Source of the DNA: Panorpa germanica
Lineage: Eukaryota > Arthropoda > Insecta > Mecoptera > Panorpidae
NCBI GenBank assembly: GCA_963678705.1
Contig: OY783204.1
Location: forward strand, 3,544,701-3,608,700
DNA length: 64,000 nucleotides
Direction: 5' to 3'
Shown here: positions 54,423 through 64,000 of the stretch, piece after piece
How positions within the stretch are numbered: the first letter of the stretch is position 1
Layout of the letters: each line of letters opens with the position of its first letter
Position numbers and translations under genes: made by a program
The notes under the pieces: generated by a model
Database searches by the model: none
Told to the model about the DNA's origin: nothing
The model's input: only the letters and a program-made list of their open reading frames with translations

Positions 54423-55859
54423 CCGTTTCACTAGCCTACTAATAGGTAACTATGTACTGCATTGTAATTATTTCTTATATTTTTTATTATTTCTAAGTGG
54501 TCTAATGTCTTAAATTGCCCACTGTAAATAGTGATCTACGTAATGTCGATATAGTTTAGTAAAACACTTCTTCTTGGCATAATTAGTTAATTAATAATCA
54601 TGAATATTCATTTTTAGGTTTGTCCAATTTATTATATTACCACACCTGTACTAATGAAACACTCTGAGGAACTAGTCAACCCAGTATCAGATCTGCCCAT
54701 TCAGCAAGGTGATAATATCAGTAAGATGTAACATGTAATTTCAATTCCTGGGTTTTCCAGTGTGTACGAATATTTTCTTTGTTATTCTTTTGTAAGATGT
54801 TCTTGATAGTATGAAGGTTGATGTTCTTCTCCACTCTTGCTTGATGCTCTTTGTTTATTTGAAGACTATCTTGAATAGTTAAATAGTAGTTATCGTTGAT
54901 TTCGAAAAATCTAATCTTGCTGCAATTTCTTTAATTCTTATTAAATGATTACTCAATACTTCCTCTTATACAAGGAGAATTGTTTAAGGAGCACCGTTGA
55001 TGGAAGACCGTCGCACTGCTACAGAGAGGAGAGGCGGCCACGCCTTCTTTCCACAAAAACCGTTACGATATTCGATTAGTGACGTTATTCGATACTCGGG
55101 CAATTGATGAACAATAGAGAATCACTTTTTGTGTGTGGCATTATTGGAATTGCAATTTTGATCGATTGATATTGAATTCTTTACGCGACATGACATTTCA
55201 CATAGCGCGCACGTTATAAGTAGATATTGGTTTGTTACATCGAGAATGCGTCAACGTTAGTGCTAATCGCGCGAACACTCCTACGTCGCTGTTAGTATTT
55301 TTTAAAGGGTCTTCACATATACCGCATCATGTTCATTTGTCTGCAATTTGTAGGTCACCGATACATCACAGGCAGTCAGCAAACAGTTCATCATGGGTTT
55401 TCGGAGATAGATGTGTCAACTAGCTTTAATTATAAAGGCTCATACACATCAACATTCAAGCACACTTAGCAGAAGTGGACATTTAGTTTGGTATTCATAT
55501 TTTTAAAATGACTATCAGTAAATTCTCGGGAAAAATATTACATCTTTCAGACACTTTTATTTTTAAATTAACTATTTAGTCGCGTCAATGAAGTCTTTTT
55601 CTCGGAAGCCCTCAGAAACCAATCCGATTTGATGATTTTCTTTTTTAATTTTAATTTTTTATATTATTTAAAATCGTAAACCTTTTGATAGTTTTTGCGT
55701 TATATATATTTTTTTTTTAATAATACTTCACAAGCTTCTTAGGACCACGGTCCTTTTTTCGAACTTCTTACTTCATTTTACCTATTTACTTTTCTTTATT
55801 ATTATTACTACCTAAACGTTTAACCGTGCTTTATGCCATATCTTGTCTATCACTAAGCA
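54423..55859. other. Spacer with one unrecognised minus-strand open frame
   Basis: Mostly AT-rich. On the minus strand, 54957 down to 54718 is open for 78 codons without ATG start and reads protein-like (INKEHQARVEKNINLHTIKN). No family recognised. Nothing else is supported. Confidence 0.3.
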
Positions 55860-56705
55860 CACTGGCCACCTCGGATATCTTAGTAGTTCCTGCATACTCG
55901 TAGGCAACACCACTCAATTTTTTACCAAAACTCTGTACAAATTATTTCTGCAGGTCTCCGTTTCGGTACATTGGAAAATCAAATGTGCTGGATCTGCTAC
56001 CCCTTCTCCACAATTGCACATATCTTCATCTACCAGGTGATTTCTTTTCAAATGTGCCAATACCCCTGTATGGTCTACCCTTGTGCTTTTCACCACCAAC
56101 GACGTCCGCACACCGAAAACTGTAAACTGAAAATTTTTCTTCCTTTCTCTGAATTGTTCCACATACCCTGCCACTTCTCTTTCACTTCATTTTTGCTCTT
56201 TGCCAATAAATCCACTTCATATTTTCTCCACTTGCTACTGTTCCAGCTGCTTGTTGTGCGGCGTCGTGTGATTTTCCATTTCCTGTGATTCCTTTGTGAG
56301 CAGGAATCCACACTAACGGTACATCGAATTCTTTCATATTTATTCTATTTAGATTTTCTTCTTACTGTATAAAATATATTTCCCGCTTTTCTGATAATCC
56401 CATTCTTCCCAATGCTTCCACCACTGCTTTTGCATCTATGCATATTACAGCTTTCGACCATCTATTTTTCTCAATTGTTGAAATAGCTTCTTTGACAACT
56501 ACCATCTCCGCATCAAAAATTGAAATTTCTCCTGGTAAAGCTATTATCTGTTTAATAGACTCCGTCACTACTCCCGCCCCGGACCCCGTTGCCATCTTTG
56601 ACCCGTCTGTGAGTACTCTAATGTGCTCCGGCCAAATGTCATCCATCTTACTTTTAAATATCCCATTTTTAATCCTTTGCAGCAGGCCACCTCGTTCCCA
56701 ATCCT
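55860..56705 (-). pseudogene. LINE C-terminal relic: RNase H and zinc knuckle
   Basis: From 56705 downward: WPEHIRVLTDGSKM with GSGAGVV, IFDAEMVVVKEAI, ICIDAKAVVEAL, VPLVWIPAHKGITGN (the RNase H D, E, D and H-x-G-x-x-G-N motifs). Then, after frame changes, VLAHLKRNHLVDEDM and CNCGEGVADPAHLIFQC (C-x-C...H...C knuckle). RNase H followed by such a knuckle occurs at the end of ORF2 in I/R1/LOA-group LINEs. Upstream RT is absent, so the relic is only the tail. Several frame changes near 56180-56360. Confidence 0.83.
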
Positions 56706-58439
56706 AAAATTACAATCTGCACTTCGCTCTAATTCGCCATATTCAATATTAGTATTACGTTATATTTTAAATAATCATTTTTAATTTACATTTCGTCAAT
56801 CATTTAGTACATATGCACTTTTCAAACTGTCGTAACATTTTACATAATGGTCCAGGATAGCAATTACTGAGCTTATGACAAAAACTTTAATTCGTAATTA
56901 CATTCAGCCTTTGTACCCGACTCTACTTCATGAATAATATACAACCCAATCTTTTTCGAATAATTTGGACGGTAATGGAGACTAGATTTCTAGCGTACGC
57001 TGGTACGGCTCTTCCATTCGATTTAAAGTGCGACATAAGCCTAATAAATGACCTATCAGGTTTAATCTATTTAAACTAAACGGTTTTGTAATTGAATAAA
57101 TGTGAAGTGATTGATGCAATTTATGATAGTACAAACTACTTCCAAATTTTCTATGTACTTCAAATTATCAGATAATTTTTAAAATTAATCAAGTTTTTAC
57201 ATTTCTGCGAAGAAAGGAATTATAATTTGAACCACCAGTTAACAATTTCTAAATATCTGTTTGGTTACATGACTATATAATAATTTCTAACTCTAAAGTT
57301 GAGAATATTAAAATGTTCTTAATGTAATCAGTATCATGCTTTTAACAATGGTATGCCAACATAAATTGTTGTATAACTACACTCGTACAGTTTTCATGTT
57401 TTGCTGTAAAAATACAGTGTCATCATTATTGTTTGATAATTGAACTACACATTAAAATGTACTTTTATTTAACAATAAAAATTATAATTTGAGAAATTTT
57501 ACATTTTTCTGTGTAGACAGACGAATGTATTATACAATCAAAATTGTTGCTACCAAAATAATAAAATACCAGCTGCTTTTATTAGAAATTTATCATTTAT
57601 TTAAGTAAACCTGACGTATTCATTTAATTTAATATATTCTTTTCATGACTGATCAGTAACAAGATCTGGCAATCATAACCATGACAAGAACTAACAGTGG
57701 AAGAAGAGTGACATAGGACAATATTGAGCCGTAAAAGATTGATTCTGAAGAGTAGCCTATCAAGTGAATGATCAGATACACACTTTCAGATTACACTGAG
57801 TATGCGAAGGATAGAAAGTTGTGAAGTGAAATAGAAAAATGTAGACGAACAACATATAATGAGGATATCTTTACGGTAAAAGGGTTGAAGGGGTGAAGGG
57901 GTGAAGATATAAATAACTGGAAAAAAATTAAGTATTCTAATTTTATTTTGTAATATCTGTATTATTTTTGTATTTTACAAACTAACCCTATCAATAATCC
58001 CTATCTAATCCTAACCTTTTTATTATACCAACTTGACTGACGTATTATACCAAGTAGCAAACTACCGGAGTTGTTCTTCAACCAGCAGATGATTACAAGC
58101 AACTCTACAAGGTTTACATTTACATTCCTCAATTCATCGACTATAATCAAACAAGTGTTCGTAGAATGAGTAGCGTCATTGCTAAATGAATGTCCCAGAG
58201 ATTCTGTGCTGTGAAGACTTCGTTTATGGGACTCAACAAAGATGCCTGGCTTGCAAAGCTTTTACCATCAAAGCTAAAGCAATCGACAAAGAAAGATGTA
58301 CAACGTTGAGATTTCAATTTGGAGTTTGTCTACAAACAACTGATCATTGCCCAAAACAAAATGAGAACAAAATCCCAATGGCAGTGAGATAAATGACGGA
58401 AAAGGTGTTCATCCGATCAACAATCGACAATTGAGATAC
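56706..58439. other. AT-rich spacer
   Basis: No gene is supported. A small G-rich repeat GGGTTGAAGGGGTGAAGGGG occurs at 57883-57902. The 68-codon frame at 58186-58392 contains scattered Cys but no known pattern; it may belong to the eroded 5' part of the next relic. Confidence 0.4.
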
Positions 58440-58960
58440 TGCTTAGTGAGACAACTAAGCCTAGAGAGGGTTTTTCTAGTTCAGACCCTTTGTGAAGCTT
58501 ATGTTAAGGCCCTGGAAGGATGTAATATTAGCTAGCAAGCGGGAGCAATGCAAATGTTTCGGTGTTCGACAGTAACTATTGCAGCCACAAACTGTACACC
58601 AGCGACACGTAGTCATCGGCGTCGACTAAGCAGAAAAGTTGAGAGAAGGAACCAATCCCTATTGCGGTAGTTGAGTAAGAATGGAAAGCATGTAGCGCAA
58701 CAGGTTCTGAACGGAGTAAGAGTCAACGGAAATGAAAGAATAGCGATGGGGTATCCGAAGTCCAGATTTCGCAGCTGGTTTCAAAAGTATGGGAAACCTT
58801 TCACCTATATTTGGGAGCCTTTTACCGAACAAGAAATGTCGTCACTAAATATGACGTAGTCGTCATGCCCAAGACCAGACGACGTCTGCGCTTCAAGATA
58901 AAGTTCAACGTAGTAGCTAGAAACCATATCGTTAAAAGAAGGTCTCTTACATTAATGACA
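58440..58960 (+). pseudogene. R2-superfamily lineage 2 fragment (pre-RT region)
   Basis: Matches the 5740-6190 region of the lineage 2 relic: LCEAYVKALEGCNIS against LREAGVKALEGHNVS; RRLSRKVERRNQS against a KLSKKAARRKEF block; LSKNGKHVAQQVLNGV against LWSKNRKRAAQGVLDG; then MSSLNMT-stop-SSCPRPDDV against KMSSCSGPDVAD. Frames shift at least twice. RT itself is not seen after about 58960. It shows that lineage 2 has more than one copy here. Confidence 0.72.
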
Positions 58961-60000
58961 GTCACCTTGTAACCATCCGAAGCCACTGGTCTGTCAGCAG
59001 GATGAATTAAACTATAACCGTCCAAGGTCAATTGAAAGAAATGTAATTGTGTTTTGACAACAATGGATAGGAATGTAACCAGCTCTCGAGGCTCCAGCGA
59101 ACGAACAGTTTTTATATAGACAATTCAAGCAACAACAGCTCTGGGAGGAACATCGAGTTATTTTGTTGAATACGATTGGTATTAGTTAATTGTTATACAT
59201 AGAATTGATATTAAGTTAAAATATTTAGCATCCGTCTTAATTAAGAAAAATACGAATGTAATCAAGTGTTTAGAGGAATAAATAAAACGAATAGATTACG
59301 TATTTTAACAAAAAAAAAGTGTTTAATTGACTGATTAGTAACTTACATTAGTAAGTGATCAAAGGTATTCTACAAAGTGTAATTGTGCAATCCTAAATAA
59401 ATAAATAAGTAGACAAATAAGATAAAATTGTGGAAGGGAAACATCGTGTTTTATTTAGAAAGTTGAGTGGAATAAACTGGGTAAAGTTAAATAGTGATTA
59501 ACTAAGTGATAGCTGTTTCCTCACAGCTAGGCGGGCTACCACAGCAGAGACGCAAGAGAGACAAGAAAAGGCTGGTAACATAAACTATTTGAGCGAACCT
59601 CGAACTTGTTAGTAAGCGAGATCCCCTTACTCCGTAACGCAATAGGGGGGGTCACAAACTTCTCATTACTAAAGTCACATCTCATTACATTAGTGGTATT
59701 CTAGTCACTATTAGTAAAATTTTGATTTATTTGAAATCGTAATAGATCATCACTCCTAGGGTAGGCTATAGCAATTATTGTATGTATTTATTCAATTGTA
59801 AGATGTTTCTATTAGACAATAATAATTTAAAAAATTATAATACATGCGTTACTTCTAACATATAATTTCAACATTTATGTTTATGTGCCTTGACAAAAGA
59901 AAAGGCCACATGCTTTATGTCAACCAGTCACACTGGTGCATTTAGTTTGTTGGCATCACACATTTAGTCTGTCATTTTCTTTTAAGTAAAGAGAACCTTA
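58961..60000. other. Spacer
   Basis: No gene supported. The last few hundred bases may contain the 5' leader of the next R2 relic. Confidence 0.35.
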
Positions 60001-62240
60001 GTGAGGTTACTTAAAGTCCTCCAAAATGTGAATATCGTAAAATATAGCACCAAACACGCCAAAAGATGCACATTGGTCTCCGAGGATGGAAGCAAAGGTC
60101 AGGTCGGGGCTACAAAGTCAGGTGTGAAGGAGCTCTGCAAACTCTTCGAAAATAAAAGATTGTCGAAAACAGCACAAAGTCGGAAAGTGTACAAAACGTA
60201 CAAAGGGATGATCCAACATCTGACGCATTGTAAGGGGCCTGTAATGGTGCCTGAGGAACAATTTAAATGCGAAGTCTGTGTGATGTCTTTCAAGACTTAA
60301 CGGGGACTAAGTCAGCATGCTAAGCATGCCCATCCCGAGGTGCGTAACATGCATAGGCTAGCAGGAACTTGTCCCGTCCCTTCGCAATCTAAGAGATTTT
60401 CCAAATGGTTTGATGAGGAAGTCCAAACACTGATGACAAATCTTGAACGTCTGGCAAACGTTAAGAATATAAACTCAGAATTAGCTAAGCTAATTCCAAC
60501 CAAATCTGCGGAGCAGATTTCAGATAAAGGAAGGCTTATAAAGGCAAAACAGTTAACATTAGCTGGAACTGTTACAAATTCAAGAATTAACATGCATAAC
60601 ATAACGATTAGGGAGTTAGGTAGCGCAACGCCGCCAACAGCTAGCCAGAATAGCAGGCAAGCCTGTACATCAACACCAACAGGCAAAGTTGACCAACTAG
60701 TGTAGTTCTTTACCAACATTGACCCACAGAACACCACAGCATGCAGTGTATCCTTAGATCACACACAATGTAGCATGCATGAATTTGTGCCTGATGAAAT
60801 CGAGTGGGTTGGCACTATTGAGTACCTGTGGCATGAGTTGGTACTACCAACTAACGCATCAGAAAATATGTTGGCTCTTTACAAGCTCATTAATGATCTT
60901 GTAGGGCTAGGAGCCTCGAGACACCATCTCCAGGTCTCGGTAGATAGTATTGCAATGAAGTTCCAGGAACTGCTGTGGCCTGTTCAAGCAGATGCGTAAT
61001 GAGCTAACGTCAAGGAGACGACGCAAAGGTCATAGAAATCGCTATATCAGGTTACGTAGGAAGCATATCTATGCAACACAGCAAGATATGTTCTTCAATT
61101 GCCCAAGTAAGTTAGCAGAGAATATTATTAATGGCGTTGAACAGACTAGGGGTTCAAGTTCACGTAATTTAAACCCTGATAAGATGAAAGAACTGTACGA
61201 AAGCCTCAAAGGTATGACCAATTATAAGTTTGATAATAAAAATAATATCACGCTTAGCGATCTAACACCGATCGACCCAGACTGTATAAAATTTTTAATT
61301 ACACATATCAAGAAAAAGTCTGCACCAGGTCCCGATCTAATCAAAAGGGAACACCTTATAAGAATCGAGGGGGTTGAAGTACTAATAGCGAAGTATTTTA
61401 ACGCATTAATATTACTGCGATTATATCCAACGCAATGGCTGGAAAATAGGACAATCCTAATTCCAAAAAAAGGAGCTGATCCCAGTTTGGAGACAAGCTG
61501 GCGACCTATTACTATTGCTTGTTAAAATATCATCTCAACATCAACCCAAGACAACGCGGTTTTACTACCCAAAACGGGTGCTTAAATAACATTACAATTT
61601 TTGAGGAAGTAATTAAAGAGGCCAAACTATCGGCCGGAGTTGTTATATTAGTTCTGGATGTGTCAAAAGCGTTCGACAGTGTGCCCCATGAAGCTATTTT
61701 CAAAGCGCTTAAGCGACAGGGAGTATTTCCTATATTAATTGCCTGTATAGAGAATATGTATAAGGGAGCATCCACCAACATAGCGCTCGGGGATTCCACA
61801 GTACACATGGAAATTTTAAAAGGGGTGAAGCAGGGAGATCCTCTGTCTCCCCTTCTATTCAATGCGGTGCTAGACACTGTTTTCGATAATCTGGAAACTA
61901 CCGAAGGCTATAAGCTCTACAATAAACAAGTGAAGGCCCTAGCCTTTGCAGATGACATTCTTCTCATAGGTAGTTGTGTAGAAGATGCCCAAGTACAACT
62001 AAACATTGCCTGTAATACATTGAGCGCATTGGGCTTAAAAATAGCTGCTAACAAGTCAGCAACATTTCAAATTAAGTGTTTGCCGGGCAAAACCTTTGGC
62101 ATAGGCGATCCGGGATTACTAGACCCTACTAGTAAAACCAAATTACCGTTCACGGAGTGCAATGATGTATTTAAATACCTGGGTATGCAATTCTCCCCAT
62201 AGGTCGGCATTAAGACGGACAAACTATTCGAAGCAACCTG
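60001..62240 (+). pseudogene. R2-superfamily element, large 3'-truncated relic D (lineage 1)
   Basis: The fullest lineage 1 copy. CCHC finger remnant YKTYKGMIQHLTHC; CCHH finger FKCEVCVMSFKT-stop-RGLSQHAKHAH (TAA 60298-60300); Myb-like RFSKWFDEEVQTLM, SAEQISDKGRL; TAG at 60703-60705; FVPDEIEWVG; frameshift near 60995; basic RRRRKGHRNRY; RT fingers KSAPGPDLIKREHL and ILIPKKGADPSLETSWRPI; a short deletion and frame change near 61515; RT palm VVILVLDVSKAFDSVP, GVKQGDPLSPLLFN and AFADD (61942-61956); thumb to FKYLGMQFSP, TAG at 62200-62202. Sequence ends near 62240, so connector, knuckle and RLE are lost. It supplies the parts missing from relic B and shows both belong to one family. Confidence 0.87.
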
Positions 62241-62640
62241 CTGATTTACAATTCTCCTCTATTCAACTACACCTACGAGTGCTATTTTTATGAAGTGCTG
62301 AGAACATTCATAGGAATACAGCATCAACCAGCATCTGATTCCTAAGAACATCTTGATACAATCGCACGCAAGAAAAACGGTTAGAGTACAACCCTTCAGA
62401 ACTGATGCATTCACCAGCTAAGCGCTGCATTCACGTGACAGAAGATTTGTTGGCCTATGGTAAATAGCTCTTTTATCCTATCTTACATCTCCCTATCTTA
62501 CTATTGCCTTACAACCAATATTATATGTTACATATCTGCATTTTATCAAAGATTGTTAATTTTTGTTCATTCATCGCAAGTTCTAAACTCGTGTTTTAGG
62601 ATTTCTGCGTTTTGATGCTAACCTCAACTCATTTTAAGTT
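62241..62640. other. Spacer after relic D
   Basis: No gene supported. Confidence 0.4.
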
Positions 62641-62649
62641 GTATTTGCA

Positions 62650-63130
62650 ATTTAGGAAAACGTTTCTAGCAATCGTATAAGTCCATTAGCGGCTTTGATT
62701 CAAACGTTTTTCTATTATCAAATATTTTTACATGCGCACTATTTTCCTAACGTAATAATTAATATTGCCAGTCACACTATTTTATGTACTGCAACTAATA
62801 TTTTTAATTTCTTATATTACGATTAGTAGTAAGTAGTGACATATATATGGGAAAAGGTTTCATAGCAATCATATATAGTCTATCATCGGCTCTGCCTACA
62901 AATATATTTGCATTCTTACTATTCCCGTGGTGCAATTATTTGTATTATCGTCGCATTATTTTATATACTCAAATACATCCATTATTTGAGGCATATTCTC
63001 GTCGCTCATATAATGAAATATATAACGAACAGTAAATTAAGTAGTTGGCAGATATAGAGAAACGTTTCTTGCAATCGTATATAGTCTGTCAGTCGGCTTT
63101 GATTCGGATGCTTTAATAACTCAAATGTAT
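62650..63130. repeat. Diverged direct repeat of about 200 bp, three units
   Basis: A core of the form CGTTTCTAGCAATCGTATA followed by AGTC..TC.GCGGCTTTGATT recurs near 62661, 62856 and 63063 (spacing about 195 and 207 bp). Units are strongly diverged. It could be an old satellite or a decayed repeat element. Confidence 0.6.
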
Positions 63131-64000
63131 TTCCGTGTTTATGCAACACCACCTAGATACAAAGGGCGCGTTCCACTAAGCGTTCACAACGATTAAAACG
63201 ATCATTCTACCGTTCCACATGGTGACCAGAGTCGTTACGTATGACATCATTAATTTCGCTCACAACGACCCATCTGAGGAGGTGGGTCATAGTGATCTTC
63301 AGCTGATATATTATCTTTGGTCAACTGGTTGTCAGTGTTCACAGTCAGTTGACTACAGTTGTGTATTTTGGCGCAATTTTTAAAAATACCTAATTCAAAA
63401 TCTAAGATAACAGAACAAATCAGTTTGTATGATGCCGAAAAAAATACTTTATTTAAAAATATATTTTTTATAAAACTTATCAATACTGTATAATATTTAT
63501 TATATGAATGGTTTTTAATTTAAATGTTTCTCATTCAAAGTGTCCGCAAATTCAACACCGGTTTTATTGAATATATACTATTTTAACACTGTTTACATAG
63601 TATTTATAATTGTTCGCAATAGAAAAGAAATTCTTATACATTGTTATCTACGGCCTCTTCCATTGTACATTGTTTTAAAGTTAAATTATTTGTTAGTTTT
63701 AAGTTTTTAAAATTGGAGTTGTAATTATACGTTCATACTGTAAACGTTTAAGTTATATTGTATTAAGCTGACATTCGTTATTTTCCCCAGATAGAGATTT
63801 ATAAAATAAAAACTATATAATTAAATTAAATAAACAATCAATTAATACATTCGCGCTCGATTAATTTCTAACACGACGTCCTTCATAGAAAACCACAAGT
63901 TTTTTTATAAAACTTAACAATACTGTAAATATTTATTATATTTTTAAATGAATATTTTGCTTAGACATTAACAGCATATTTATAATTTATTGAAGTTAAA
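63131..64000. other. AT-rich right end of window
   Basis: No gene supported. AGGGCGCGTTCCACTAAGCG (63165-63184) looks like the terminus of a DNA transposon or MITE, but no inverted partner was found in the window. Confidence 0.35.

Noticed and set aside
54183..54434. 83-codon Phe/Leu-rich membrane protein
   Set aside because: It is the translation of a T-rich low-complexity tract; any frame there is hydrophobic.
58186..58392. Cys-containing small secreted protein
   Set aside because: No signal peptide, no regular Cys spacing, and it lies next to an eroded R2 fragment.

Overview
The window reads as AT-rich, intron-poor, repeat-dominated nuclear DNA from an arthropod, most likely an insect. 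Reasons: BEL/Pao, Ty3/Gypsy (single gag-pol frame, tRNA-Leu-like primer site), Ty1/Copia (primer site GGTTATGGGCCCAG, the type known from insect copia elements), R2-superfamily, RTE-like and Jockey-like LINEs and a PIF/Harbinger transposase all occur together. There is no operon structure, no rRNA or tRNA gene that I can support, and no host gene that looks intact. The species cannot be told from the sequence.

Layout. 1-8503: degraded non-LTR elements of the R2 superfamily (restriction-like endonuclease, RLE) of two lineages. Lineage 1 has a CCHC plus a CCHH finger; lineage 2 has a single CCHH finger. Two copies of a structured 3' tail family are also present. 9311-12577: a SIAH-like zinc-finger fragment, then a PIF/Harbinger transposase whose last exon and 3' splice site are amplified into an exact 297-bp tandem array of eight units. 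13050-18553: an internally deleted BEL/Pao element on the minus strand with its 5-bp target duplication. 18686-26485: a complete, apparently intact Gypsy element (+). 26895-31356: a nearly intact Copia element with one in-frame stop. 31440-34834: relics of an uncharacterised multicopy gene family, an RTE-like LINE, another LINE and an F-box/LRR-like gene. 35535-43419: a second, near-identical Gypsy copy on the minus strand. 43540-45790: a THAP-like fragment and two R2-lineage-1 fragments in scrambled order. 45885-53740: a Jockey-like relic split by a full-length but stop-ridden BEL/Pao element (46930-53218). 54180-62240: a T-rich tract, a minus-strand LINE RNase H relic, an R2-lineage-2 fragment and a large R2-lineage-1 relic. 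The right end is AT-rich, with a diverged repeat of about 200 bp.

How the parts work together. The only set that could plausibly act as a unit is Gypsy copy 1: two 748-bp LTRs, primer site, Gag, protease, RT, RNase H, integrase and GPY/F domain in one 1649-codon frame. It could in principle act in trans on copy 2, which has lost its GPY/F tail through a one-base homopolymer change. Everything else is nested debris. The relative age order is readable in places: Jockey relic before BEL/Pao 2, and old flanks before both Gypsy copies.

Most informative observations: the Harbinger terminal-exon array; a compensatory G-C to A-T change supporting an RNA hairpin in the R2-family tail; the convergent Gypsy pair with independent target duplications; a duplicated polypurine/LTR edge and leader reading frames shared by both Gypsy copies; and a 24-bp inverted repeat bracketing the THAP fragment and Gypsy copy 2.
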